NCBI RefSeq assembly: GCF_020991375.1
Contig: NZ_JAJLQZ010000028.1
Location: 1-48,557, forward strand
Direction: 5' to 3'
Origin: Glycomyces amatae
GTDB taxonomy: Bacteria > Actinomycetota > Actinomycetes > Mycobacteriales > Micromonosporaceae
DNA: 48,557 nucleotides
Shown here: positions 33,462 through 41,569 of the stretch, piece by piece
Layout of the letters: the number at the start of each line of letters is the position of its first letter
Position numbering within the stretch: position 1 is the stretch's first letter
Program-made: the position numbers and the translations under genes
The notes under the pieces: model-generated
The model's input: the letters and a program-made list of their open reading frames with translations, nothing else
Told to the model about the DNA's origin: nothing
Databases searched by the model: none

Positions 33462-34359
33462 TCAGCTTTCCGACGGTTTCCAGAGTCGGTCCATCGGTAC
33501 GACGTAGAGGCGGTCGTCGTAGCGGTAGGCGCGCCGGCCGAGGTTCAGCAGCACGCCTGCGGTGAAATCCTCGCCCAACCGGTCCCGCAAGAGGCGCAAG
33601 CCGGTGAAGTCGGCGTCCTTGACCGTCGACGACGCCTTGACCTCCACACCCGCGACGGTGCCGTCCCGTGTCTCCGCCACGAGATCGACTTCCTTGTGGT
33701 CGCTGGTCCGGAAGTGGGAGAAGCTGACGGGAAGCTCCGACCATCCCGCCTGCTTCAAGATCTCGTTGACGGCGAACGTCTCCACGATGTGGCCGAACTC
33801 CGTCAATGTCGCGGGCTTGCGGAGTTCCAAGCGGCGCCGGTCGACGCCGAGAAGGCGGGCGGCGATGCCGCTGTCGATCAGATGCGTCTTGGGGGTCTTC
33901 GCAAGCCTGGCCCCGAGCATGCGGGCGAACGCGGGCAGTCGGTGTATCAGGAACACCGATTCGAGCAGCTTCACGTAATCGCTCAAGGTGCGCGCCTCGC
34001 TCCCGAGCTCGCCTGCGACCGAGGCGACGTTGAGCACTTGGCCGGTGTGCGCCGCGAGTCGGCGGGAGAGGCCTTGCAGGAGACCGCGCTGCCGCACCCG
34101 TCGTATGTCCAGGACGTCTCGGAGCACGATCATCTCGACGAGGTCGTCGAAGTACCGAAGCCGCGCGCTCTCAGTGGGGGCGGAGACCTCGATCGGCATG
34201 CCGCCCGTCAGGACCGCGTCGGTGGGCGCAGTCGCGCGACAGGGTGCTCTTGCCGACGGCGCGGATGCCGGTCAGCACGACCACCGGCGACTCCTCGAGG
34301 CGTCGGTCGAGCACGGGGGCGAGGTGCCGAGCGACGAGCGATGGGTCATGCGGCGGCAT
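33462..34359 (-). pseudogene. Internally deleted AAA_14/DUF4143 ATPase
   Basis: Remains of an AAA_14-DUF4143 ATPase, normally about 400 aa. The N-terminus is intact for about 35 codons from the ATG at 34359 (SLVARHLAPVL, then P-loop TGIRAVGKST). The frame then changes near 34240, and a second frame carries DAVLTGGMPIE and the DUF4143 part: RYFDDLVEMIVLRDVLDIRR, the winged-helix region, and the nuclease-like KEVDLVAETRDGTVAGVEVK core, ending at 33462. Compared with the family the Walker B part and roughly 100 or more codons between P-loop and the GGMP segment are missing. So one out-of-frame deletion has killed the gene. The isolated C-terminal frame (245 codons from ATG 34199) may still be translated. 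Confidence 0.75.
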
Positions 34360-34380
34360 CGGCCCTCATTTCTCTGCGAA

Positions 34381-34399
34381 TCAGCCATGGGGTGGCTGA
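34381..34399 (-). terminator. Short hairpin after the small coupled gene pair
   Basis: TCAGCC / GGCTGA, 7-nt loop, 14 bp beyond the stop at 34414 on the minus strand. It may end that transcript. No T-tract. Confidence 0.35.
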
Positions 34400-34413
34400 C
34401 ATTCGGAAATAAA

Positions 34414-34767
34414 TCACTGGGGCCTCGGGCTCGGCGCGCCGATGTCGCGGCGGCGCGGGTCGCCGGACCGGGCCCGGCGGACGACGCCCATCGCGTTGCC
34501 GTAGATGATCCGCGCCCAGGGGTCGATGGGGTGGATCCAGCCTTCGAGCCAGGACGACTCCGGAGGCGGGTAGAAGCGGCCGGCCCCTTCGATGGTGAGG
34601 ATGCGGTAGGGCGCCTGCACGCCGTCGTCGAGGACCACGCGCACGGTGTTCGGACGGCGCGGGTCGTCGCCGTAGACGGTGAAGGCCATGGTGCCCGCGA
34701 ATCGGAACTCGCCGAGGCGGTGCGGGGTCTCCGCGGTTTCGGGGCCCGCAGTGTCTCGGTCGCTCAT
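34414..34767 (-). CDS. Small hypothetical protein (second of a coupled pair)
   Basis: Protein of 117 aa. The core resembles a beta-rich domain (FRFAGTMAFTVYGDDPRRPNTVRVVLDDGVQAPYRILTIEG) followed by Pro/Trp-rich PPPESSWLEGWIHPIDPWARIIYGNAM, with a basic tail. No family is recognised and there is no signal or membrane segment. ATG at 34767 overlaps the stop of the upstream gene (ATGA), so both are made together. Alternative long reading in this frame to 35169 is arginine-rich noise over the neighbour. Function unknown. Confidence 0.6.
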   Translation of the reverse strand: MSDRDTAGPETAETPHRLGEFRFAGTMAFTVYGDDPRRPNTVRVVLDDGVQAPYRILTIEGAGRFYPPPESSWLEGWIHPIDPWARIIYGNAMGVVRRARSGDPRRRDIGAPSPRPQ

Positions 34768-35066
34768 GACGACCGTCCCCCTGCCGTGTGGGCACGGAAG
34801 CCCGACCGGTACCAGAGGGCGCCGACGCGTTCGAGGACGAGCAGGCGGCCTTCGAGGTCGATCAGACCGGCGTGCTCGGGTTCGACCATCAGGCGCGGGT
34901 CGGTGTCGAGCGCGACGACGACGCCGTAGCGCACGGTCGAGCCGGTGAAGTCGATGCCGACCGCGTCGCCGAGGCCCGGCCAGGTGACCGTGGCCGGCAG
35001 TCCGGCTATGTCGATCTCGCCGAGCACGTCGACGAGCGGTGTAGTCCGGGTTGGGTGCTGCGGCAT
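34764..35066 (-). CDS. Small hypothetical protein (first of a coupled pair)
   Basis: Protein of 100 aa with an alternating pattern of hydrophobic strands (DVLGEIDIAGLPATVTW, GSTVRYGVVVALDTDPRLMVEP, GRLLVLERVGALWY), looking like a small beta-barrel. No known domain recognised. ATG at 35066 is preceded by GGAGG at the right distance. A strong 13-bp stem-loop lies in the leader 32 bp upstream. The frame stays open upstream to a GTG at 35162, which would put the stem-loop in the coding region; the shorter start is preferred because of the ribosome-binding site. Function unknown. Confidence 0.6.
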   Translation of the reverse strand: MPQHPTRTTPLVDVLGEIDIAGLPATVTWPGLGDAVGIDFTGSTVRYGVVVALDTDPRLMVEPEHAGLIDLEGRLLVLERVGALWYRSGFRAHTAGGRSS

Positions 35067-35097
35067 GGCCGCCTCCGTTCGAGACCGGATTGGAAGC

Positions 35098-35146
35098 GGC
35101 GAGAGGAGGCCCCACCAGCGGCAGCGCCGAGCCGCCTCCTCTCGCC
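35098..35146 (-). promoter_or_regulatory. Perfect 13-bp stem-loop in the leader of the small gene pair
   Basis: GGCGAGAGGAGGC (35098-35110) and GCCTCCTCTCGCC (35134-35146) pair without mismatch; the 23-nt loop carries a small stem CGGC-AGC-GCCG. In the minus-strand transcript the 5' arm contains a Shine-Dalgarno-like AGGAGG and the 3' arm its complement CCTCCT, which can also pair with the true site GGAGGC at 35071-35076. The fold could therefore hide or free the ribosome-binding site. Confidence 0.5.
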
Positions 35147-35508
35147 CGCCGATGAACCCCACCGCTCACCGACAGATCGAACTTAAGGGAGAGCGGCGGC
35201 GATTCCTAGCCTCTGACCTGGGGTTTAATTCAACATGGCTGGGCACTGTGAACTGAGGGGTTCCGGCTTGCAGTGGTCATGAGCGGTTGCGCTGAGAAGT
35301 GTCGATGATCGACACCGAATATGAGGACTGAGCGCGGAACCCCGTCTCGACATGGGCGGGCCGGGCCCGCTCTCGCGGACCCGGCTCGGTGTCGATCGGT
35401 TTGTTTTGTGTTGGCGCTCTGTACGTCTGCCGCTGGTCGCCTGGCCTTGCGGCACCTGGTCGGGTGTGTCAGCACCGGAAGGTGTCGGCCGGGAGGTGCT
35501 TGCGCCGT
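35147..35508. other. Non-coding region with nested inverted repeats
   Basis: About 360 bp without a gene I can support, lower in GC than the neighbours. An outer repeat GGGGTTCCG (35257-35265) / CGGAACCCC (35335-35343) encloses a perfect 17-nt palindrome GTGTCGATGATCGACAC (35299-35315). The half GTGTCGAT occurs again near 35390, followed by a T-rich stretch (tttgttttg). It is downstream of the XRE/DUF397 pair and upstream of the small gene pair. It could be an operator region, a small structured RNA, or a remnant of a mobile element boundary. Confidence 0.45.
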
Positions 35509-35694
35509 TCAGCGCTGAGCGGACTCCAGCAGGGCGGTGAAGTCGCCCTGGGTAAGCCCGAGGACCGGGGAGTCCTCGGACAGCTTGGAGTCGCGGACCT
35601 CGAACCCTGCCCCAGCGGCGCGAGCCTCTACGCAGTTGCTTCCAGCATCTCCGTTGCCGGAACGGCTGGACTTGCGCCACTTCGATGTCGTCAT
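35509..35694 (-). CDS. DUF397 protein
   Basis: Protein of 61 aa with the DUF397 signature: KWRKSSRSGNGDAGSNCVEARA, then VRDSKLSEDSPVLGLTQGDFTALLES. These small proteins are characteristic of actinobacteria and almost always follow an XRE/Scr1-type regulator, as here, with a 4-bp overlap (ATGA). In the few studied cases the pair influences development or antibiotic production; the DUF397 protein may antagonise the regulator. Function in this organism is not known. Confidence 0.9.
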   Translation of the reverse strand: MTTSKWRKSSRSGNGDAGSNCVEARAAGAGFEVRDSKLSEDSPVLGLTQGDFTALLESAQR

Positions 35695-36512
35695 AACAAG
35701 TAGAAATCCTTCATCGGTATCGCCTTCTTGACGGACTCGTCGACCGCAGTCTGGAAGGAAGTGACCGTCTCCGGCACCTCCAGGTAGCGAGCCCCTTCAA
35801 ACGATTCTACGTAGACCGTCTTCGGGAACTCTCCTCCCTCGAACTCGAAAATCACGAACGCGCTTCCGGCACAACGGAATGAGCCGACCTCAAAAGGCAC
35901 CACGAGGAATTTGAAGAGTGAGTAGTCCCGATCGAGCTGCTTGAGGTGCTCGACCTGGGCGGACATGACCTCCGGCCCACCGATCTGCCGCCGCAGCGCG
36001 GCCTCCGAGGTCAAGTAAACCACTTCCGGAAGCCAGTCCCGCTCCATGAAGTTACTCTGCCGATCTTGTCTGAATCCGGCCGCTCCGGCAGGGCCCTTCC
36101 GATCAGGTGCATCGTCATCCCTGATCGCGGCGTTGTAGTCGGGGGTCTGGAACAGACCCGTGACCAGCTCCGTCTCGCAGATCATGATCTTGGATGCTGT
36201 GAGCTCCATTTGAAGGAAGGTGAAGAACACCGAGGGGATCTTGAAGGAGTGGAAGAGGTCCGGGGTCTCGGAGGACTCCGCAAGACGAACGAGGTTCTCC
36301 TGCTCCTCCGGACTGAGCCCGTAGACGCGACCGAAGGCGAGCATGTCGGCCCACTTCACCTGCGGCGAACGGGCGTGTTCAAGGTCCCTGACCTTCGAGA
36401 CGCTCATCTGGACTCGATCTGCGACCGCCTTATGGGTGAGCCCTGCACGCTTGCGGTACTGCACGAGCAGCCGTGCGATTTGGATGATGGTGAGGAATGC
36501 CTTCGCGCTCAT
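35691..36512 (-). CDS. XRE-family regulator with Scr1/DUF5753 domain
   Basis: Regulator of 273 aa. XRE helix-turn-helix at about residues 10-70 (LLVQYRKRAGLTHKAVADRVQMSVSKVRDLEHAR). The rest is the DUF5753/Scr1 effector domain: LVTGLFQTPDYNAAI, the conserved TSEAALRRQIGGPEVMSAQVEHLKQL, and VVPFEVGSF. It is coupled to the DUF397 gene. The coding sequence is lower in GC than usual for the genome. The gap upstream contains a 14-bp palindrome that may be its operator or a terminator of the kinase gene. Its target genes are unknown. Confidence 0.93.
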   Translation of the reverse strand: MSAKAFLTIIQIARLLVQYRKRAGLTHKAVADRVQMSVSKVRDLEHARSPQVKWADMLAFGRVYGLSPEEQENLVRLAESSETPDLFHSFKIPSVFFTFLQMELTASKIMICETELVTGLFQTPDYNAAIRDDDAPDRKGPAGAAGFRQDRQSNFMERDWLPEVVYLTSEAALRRQIGGPEVMSAQVEHLKQLDRDYSLFKFLVVPFEVGSFRCAGSAFVIFEFEGGEFPKTVYVESFEGARYLEVPETVTSFQTAVDESVKKAIPMKDFYLL

Positions 36513-36609
36513 GTGACCCAGGGTCGCAAAGAGACAACCGAAAGCACAACCTCGACATCGCCTGCATGACGCCGACCTTTCTCGTAAGCGCCTGCGTAAC
36601 CCGGTGAGC

Positions 36610-36623
36610 GTCGGATATCCGAC
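36610..36623. repeat. 14-bp perfect palindrome GTCGGATATCCGAC
   Basis: Lies in the 143-bp gap between the Ser/Thr kinase stop and the XRE regulator start. With no loop it looks more like a protein-binding site than a terminator. It is about 100 bp before the XRE gene, in the position for an operator. Confidence 0.45.
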
Positions 36624-36655
36624 AGCACAGGCAAAGCCCGCGGTGCGACGTGCGA

Positions 36656-38242
36656 CTACCGATCGCCTTCGGAGTCGGTGAGGTCGAGCCGGGCCAGCGC
36701 CTCGGCGATCTCCAAGGCCATCTCGCTCTCAGGTCCGTCCACGATGCACAGATCCGCGTGAAGCGGTTCGAGCACTTGGCGCGCTGCGCCGACACGCCCG
36801 ATCGAGGAGAGCAGCATGCCGATGTCCTGGCGGAGGCCGATCGCCTCGTCGCTGACGTCCCCCTGCTTCGTCCGCACCTGGCGGAGCAGCGACTCGAACT
36901 CCTGCAAGGCGGCGGTCGCCTGCCCGATGCTGACGCGGCAGTGCGCCGCCTGGTAGCGGCAGGCCCGCACCGTGTCTCCGGCCGGGCCCTCGATGCGGCT
37001 ATACGCCTCTGCGAGCGCGTCGAACTCGGGCAGCGCCCGCCGCTGGTCGCCCCCGAGGGACAGCACGGCGGCACGGTCCTTGCGAAGCTTCAGGACCAGG
37101 CTGTGGTCCGCGCCCAGCGCCTCCTCCGCTTGGCCGATGATCGCATCGAGGACTTCGGCGGCCTGGGCGAATCGCTCGTCTTCGAGCAGCGCGCGCGACC
37201 GTCCGCGCGCCTGCCTGATCGCCTGCCGCAGCCCGTCGGGCACGGGCGTCTCCGGTCGGGCCCGCAGCTCCGCCTCCGCGGGTTCGGGTTCGACGGGGTC
37301 GGCCTCGGGCCTCGGACGCGGGGCGTAGGGCATCCGGTAGACGCCCGTGGGGTCGGGGGCCCCGGCCGGGCCGTGCTCCCCCGGCTCCGACCGGCGGCCG
37401 GGCGCAGGGAGCAGGGGCAGCAGCCGCTCGTACACCTCCTGCGCGTCGGCCGGTCGCGATTCGGGGCGCTTGCGCAGCAGATGGAGAACAAGAGCTTCGA
37501 CCGCTTCGGGGACGTCCTCTCGCAGTTCGCGCAGCGGGATCGGCGCCGCTTCGACGTGCTGTCGCATGAGTTGCAGCGCATCGCCTTCGAAGAGCGGCGT
37601 CCCGGAGACCAGTTCGTGGAGGATGCAGCCCAGCGCGTACAGGTCGCTCTGCGGCGTGATGCCGTGCCCGGCCTGGCACTGCTCGGGCGACATGTACTGG
37701 CTGGTGCCGAGCAGGCTGCCCGTCCCGGTGAGCTGGGTGGCGTCGGTGCGGAGGACGGCGGCGATGCCGAAGTCGAGGACCTTCACCGTGCCGTCGCGCG
37801 AGACCATGATGTTCCCGGGCTTGAGGTCGCGGTGGACGGCGGGCAGCTCGTGCGCGTGGGAGAGCACCGTCGCCACTTGAGCCGTGACGGCGACGGCCCA
37901 TGAGACCGGCAGCGGCCGTACCGGATCGATGTAGTCGGTCAGGGAGACGCCCTCGACGAGTTCCATGACGAGGTAGAGCCGGTCGTACGACTCGTCGAGC
38001 ACCGCGTCGTAGATCTGGGGCACGCCCGGGTGCTGGAGCCGGGCGGTGATGCGGGCTTCGCGCTGGAAGCGCTTGGTGAGCTCCTGCGCGCCGGTGGCCG
38101 AGAGGGCCGCGTCGGCCTTCACGAGCTTCACGGCGACGGGCCGGTCGAGCACCTGGTCGAAGGCGCGCCAGACCTCGCCCATGCCTCCCGCGAAGGGGGC
38201 GCCCAGGAGTTCGTAGCGTTCGGCGACCACTTGGCGGGACAC
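36656..38242 (-). CDS. Soluble Ser/Thr protein kinase with C-terminal TPR-like repeats
   Basis: Hanks-type kinase of 528 aa. ATP-binding Lys39 (VAVKLV), catalytic loop HRDLKPGN with Asp139, metal-binding DFG at 157, activation segment with GTSQYMSPEQ, and the downstream SDLYALGCILHELVSG. A Pro/Glu-rich linker is at about 275-335, then helical TPR-like repeats to the C-terminus. It has no membrane segment and no PASTA domain, unlike PknB-type receptors, so it acts in the cytoplasm. The start is GTG at 38242 with AAGGAG upstream. It follows hsdR on the same strand, 114 bp away, beyond a good hairpin, so it is probably a separate unit. A link to defence is possible but unproved. Confidence 0.92.
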   Translation of the reverse strand: MSRQVVAERYELLGAPFAGGMGEVWRAFDQVLDRPVAVKLVKADAALSATGAQELTKRFQREARITARLQHPGVPQIYDAVLDESYDRLYLVMELVEGVSLTDYIDPVRPLPVSWAVAVTAQVATVLSHAHELPAVHRDLKPGNIMVSRDGTVKVLDFGIAAVLRTDATQLTGTGSLLGTSQYMSPEQCQAGHGITPQSDLYALGCILHELVSGTPLFEGDALQLMRQHVEAAPIPLRELREDVPEAVEALVLHLLRKRPESRPADAQEVYERLLPLLPAPGRRSEPGEHGPAGAPDPTGVYRMPYAPRPRPEADPVEPEPAEAELRARPETPVPDGLRQAIRQARGRSRALLEDERFAQAAEVLDAIIGQAEEALGADHSLVLKLRKDRAAVLSLGGDQRRALPEFDALAEAYSRIEGPAGDTVRACRYQAAHCRVSIGQATAALQEFESLLRQVRTKQGDVSDEAIGLRQDIGMLLSSIGRVGAARQVLEPLHADLCIVDGPESEMALEIAEALARLDLTDSEGDR

Positions 38243-38285
38243 GTGCTCTCCTTCTCTCCCATCGGTTCTCGGTGACGGGATCTCG

Positions 38286-38311
38286 CTGCGGGCGCTTCGG
38301 GGCGACCGCAG
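38286..38311 (-). terminator. Hairpin downstream of hsdR
   Basis: CTGCGG / CCGCAG, with a further inner CGC/GCG after one mismatch, 46 bp beyond the hsdR stop on the minus strand. Probably ends the hsd operon before the kinase gene. Confidence 0.5.
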
Positions 38312-38356
38312 TGGCGGCTCGGCCTTCAGCGGCTACCGCTCACCGTCTCACACCGG

Positions 38357-41300
38357 TCAGGCCGCATCGTCGATGACGCCTTCCTCATCGCGGATCATCC
38401 GCCAGGCCGCCCGGCGGGCGCTGCGGTTGAGCCGGCTCTTGAAGCTCTTGTCGGGACCGAAGTACTGGCGGCCGATCTCGGCGATCGTGTCGATGTGGTC
38501 GGCCATCTTCTCCTCGAAGACGCGGTCGAAGACGATGCCGAAGTTCTCCTCGTCGTCGTTGCTGACCGCGGCCAGGCGGACGTTCGTCTCCGCCATGGCC
38601 TCCGCGTGAGGCACCAGCAGGTCCTCCTCGCGGAGCGAGGCGCCGTACTTCTCGTTGAAGTACTCGATAAGCTCGGCCAGCAGCGACTTCTCGTCCTCTC
38701 TCGCGCCGCCCGCGCCGTCGCCGAACCCGGGGACGATCGCGGGGCCCTCGCTGGACAGGCCCAGGTCGTGCTCCCCCGTCTGCTCGACCCTCATGTGGCT
38801 CAGGTCGACCTCGCCGATGTCGACGCCGCCGTCCGACCGCCGGGGCAGCCGGTTGAGGAGGTGGCGCCCGTAGAGGTGCAGGCGCTCGAGTTCGGGGTCG
38901 GTGTACGGGATGATCTGGGCGAGGAAGCCGTACTTGCGCACGTAGTCGGCGAGGTCGGCGCGGAAGTCCTCCGCGACCTTCACATCGTCCTCGTCCTCGC
39001 CGTCGACCAGCTCGGTGAACCGCTCGACCGCGGGGCTGAGCAGCCGGTACAGGTCGGCGTGCAGGCGCTCCCATCTGGCCTGCGACCCGGCCGCCTGCTC
39101 CTCGGCGGCGAGGTAGGCCGCGGCGAACTCCTGCATCTCCGCGCCGACGAGGATCGGCGCCGACATGACCCGGCTCTGCGCGGTGTAGAGCAGGTTCGGG
39201 TCGGTCGGAAGCGTCATCGCCTCCTCGTAGTAGGGGCGGAAGGACTCCTGGACGTCCTCGGCGTCGTTCGAGAAGTCCAGGACGGCGAGGTCGGCCTGGT
39301 TCTTGCGCTCGTGGGTGCGGTTGAGCCGCGAGAGCGTCTGGACGGCCGAGATGCCGGTCAGCTTCTTGTTGACGTACATGGTCGTCAGCAGCGGCTGGTC
39401 GAATCCGGTCTGGTACTTCTCGGCGACCACGAGGATCCGGTACTCGGGGTTGGCGCCGGAGCGGGTCGCCTTGTCGTCGGCTCGGGTGTACGCGAAGGCC
39501 TTCGGAAGTGCGGACTCGGAGAGGCCGCCGTTCTCCTTGGACTCGGTGATCTCCTCGTCCTCGTAGGTGAGGGTGCCCGAGAAGGCGACGAGGACGCCGA
39601 TGTCGCCGTATTTGCGCTTGTCGTCCTCGAAGCGGTCGCCGATGTAGGACTTGATCGCGCGGGCCATCTGGACCGCGCTGCTGCGGGACGCGGTCACGAC
39701 CATCGCCTTGGCGCGACCGCCGAGGCGGCCCTTGGTGTGGGTGGTGAAGTGCTCCACGATGATCTGCGCGTGCTGGGAGACGGTGGACTCGTGGGTGAGC
39801 GCGAACCGCGCGAGGAGCGGGTTGGCCTTCTTCCGGTCGACTTCGACGTCGTCGGGGTTCTGGTTGACCAGGCGCCAGTAGGTCTCGTAGGTGACGTAGT
39901 TGCGCAGCGGGTCGAGAATGAAGCCCTCTTCGATGGCCTGGCGCATGGAGTAGGTGTGGAAGGGGCGGTAGAGGGTCTTGCCGGAGGAGGGGTCGGTGCC
40001 GTCGGGGGTGCCGAAGAGTTCGAGGGTCTTCGACTTCGGGGTGGCGGTGAACGCGAAGTAGGACAGGTTGGCGGCTTTGCTGCGCTGGAGCGCCTTCTTG
40101 CGGAGCTTTTCGTCCGTGCTGTCGGCCTCGGCGGTGACGGCTCCGGCGTCCTCGGAGTCGGAGTCGAGCCCGAGTTCGCGGAGGGACGCGCGGACGGCGG
40201 TCGCGGCATCGCCGGACTGGGAGGAGTGGGCCTCGTCGACGACGATCGCGAAGGTGCGGCCCTGGATCTCGGTGGGGTTGCGCTGCAAGTAGTCGATGAG
40301 GGCCGGGAACGTCTGGAGGGTGGCGGTGACGATCTTGCCGGTCTCGCGAGAGAGGGCCTTGGCGAGCTGCTCGGACTTCGAACCGGCGCGGTCGTCGACC
40401 TTGACGACGAGCCCGGCGGTCTGCTCGAAGGAGCCGACGGTCTCACGGAGCTGGGAGTCGAGGTTCCGGCGGTCGGTGATGATGATGACCTTGTCGAAGA
40501 CGGGCGTGCCGGGCTTGAGGCCCTTGGCGACGGCTTCGGCGTCGAGGAGGTTCAGGTCGGTGAGGGTGTGGAGCGAGCTGAGGCGGTGGGCGAGCCACCC
40601 GATGGTGTTGGACTTGCCGGACCCGGCCGAGGCCATGATCAGGTAGTTGTGCCCGGCGCCGTGGGTGGAGGCGTGGGCGGTGAGCTTCTTGACGACGTCC
40701 CACTGGTGGTAGCGGGGGAAGATGACCGACTTGGTGGTGGAGCCGGTCGAGGTTTTCTCCTTGTGGAGGTGGACGAACCGCTCGAGGAGGTCGAGCCAGT
40801 TGTCGGGCCGCCAGATCTGCTCCCAGAGGTAGGAGGTGGCGTAGGTGCCCGGGATGGAGGGGGGCGGATTCCCTGCGCCGCCGGGGCGGCCGGGACCTTC
40901 GGAGCCGGTATTGAAGGGGAGGAAGCGGGTCTTCTTGCCGCGGAGTTGAGTGGTGACGAAGACGAGGTCGGGGTCGATGGCGAAGTTGGCGATGACGCGG
41001 CGGGAGAAGATCAGCTCGGAGGGGTCGCGGAATGAGCGGTATTGCTCCTTGGCGTGCTCGACGCCTTGGCCGGTGAGCGGGTTCTTGAGCTCGGCGGTGG
41101 CGATGGGGATGCCGTTGAGGAGGAGGGTGAGGTCGAGGCGGTGGCCTTGGTCGGCTTGCTTGGTGGCGTAGGCGAGCTCGCGGACGACGGTGAGCCGGTT
41201 CGCGTTGTAGTTCTTGAGAACTGAGTCGGAGAGGACGAGGCTCGGCTTGAAGTAGGCGACGAAGATGCGAACGCCGCGGTCCTTGACGCCGTTGCGCAGC

Positions 41301-41563
41301 ACTTCGAGTAGGCCTTCGGAGGAGATGGCCTGGTCGAGTCGCTGCTCGAATCCGGATTGAGCGGCGGTGGGGTCGTTGCCGTAGAGCGCAAGGAGTTCGT
41401 TCCACTCGGAGGGTTGGGTAGCCCCGATGAACGTGAACAGCTCGGCAGGATCGAGCCCGAGTTCGGGGCGGTAGTTCTGAGGTCGACCCTCGCGCCAGCC
41501 GAGCTCGACCATCGAGGAGACGATGGCTTCGCCGAAGGTGTGTTCGTCATAGATGGGGCTCAT
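38357..41563 (-). CDS. hsdR: Type I restriction endonuclease subunit R
   Basis: Restriction and translocase subunit of 1068 aa. The nuclease core has Asp144 and Glu158-x-Lys160 (LDLTLLL..TAELKN). The helicase motor has Walker A ASAGSGKS (311-318), DEAH at 443-446, motif III FTATPKS and motif VI LSRLNRTHERK. A shorter Gly/Pro-rich loop (GSEGPGRPGGAGNPPP) interrupts the region between nuclease and helicase. It should form the R2M2S1 complex that cuts unmodified DNA after ATP-driven translocation. ATG at 41563 has AGGAAG upstream and is only 6 bp after the hsdS stop. All key residues are present, so activity is likely. Confidence 0.96.
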   Translation of the reverse strand: MSPIYDEHTFGEAIVSSMVELGWREGRPQNYRPELGLDPAELFTFIGATQPSEWNELLALYGNDPTAAQSGFEQRLDQAISSEGLLEVLRNGVKDRGVRIFVAYFKPSLVLSDSVLKNYNANRLTVVRELAYATKQADQGHRLDLTLLLNGIPIATAELKNPLTGQGVEHAKEQYRSFRDPSELIFSRRVIANFAIDPDLVFVTTQLRGKKTRFLPFNTGSEGPGRPGGAGNPPPSIPGTYATSYLWEQIWRPDNWLDLLERFVHLHKEKTSTGSTTKSVIFPRYHQWDVVKKLTAHASTHGAGHNYLIMASAGSGKSNTIGWLAHRLSSLHTLTDLNLLDAEAVAKGLKPGTPVFDKVIIITDRRNLDSQLRETVGSFEQTAGLVVKVDDRAGSKSEQLAKALSRETGKIVTATLQTFPALIDYLQRNPTEIQGRTFAIVVDEAHSSQSGDAATAVRASLRELGLDSDSEDAGAVTAEADSTDEKLRKKALQRSKAANLSYFAFTATPKSKTLELFGTPDGTDPSSGKTLYRPFHTYSMRQAIEEGFILDPLRNYVTYETYWRLVNQNPDDVEVDRKKANPLLARFALTHESTVSQHAQIIVEHFTTHTKGRLGGRAKAMVVTASRSSAVQMARAIKSYIGDRFEDDKRKYGDIGVLVAFSGTLTYEDEEITESKENGGLSESALPKAFAYTRADDKATRSGANPEYRILVVAEKYQTGFDQPLLTTMYVNKKLTGISAVQTLSRLNRTHERKNQADLAVLDFSNDAEDVQESFRPYYEEAMTLPTDPNLLYTAQSRVMSAPILVGAEMQEFAAAYLAAEEQAAGSQARWERLHADLYRLLSPAVERFTELVDGEDEDDVKVAEDFRADLADYVRKYGFLAQIIPYTDPELERLHLYGRHLLNRLPRRSDGGVDIGEVDLSHMRVEQTGEHDLGLSSEGPAIVPGFGDGAGGAREDEKSLLAELIEYFNEKYGASLREEDLLVPHAEAMAETNVRLAAVSNDDEENFGIVFDRVFEEKMADHIDTIAEIGRQYFGPDKSFKSRLNRSARRAAWRMIRDEEGVIDDAA

Positions 41564-41569
41564 GGCTTC

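Noticed and set aside
36430..37074. 214-codon minus-strand frame overlapping the kinase and XRE genes
   Set aside because: Ser/Arg-rich translation out of frame with two clear genes.
38495..41035. 846-codon open frame on the plus strand inside hsdR
   Set aside because: Antisense to hsdR, whose helicase and nuclease motifs are all intact. The product is Gly/Val/Glu-rich low complexity with no domain; it arises from GC-rich codon bias.
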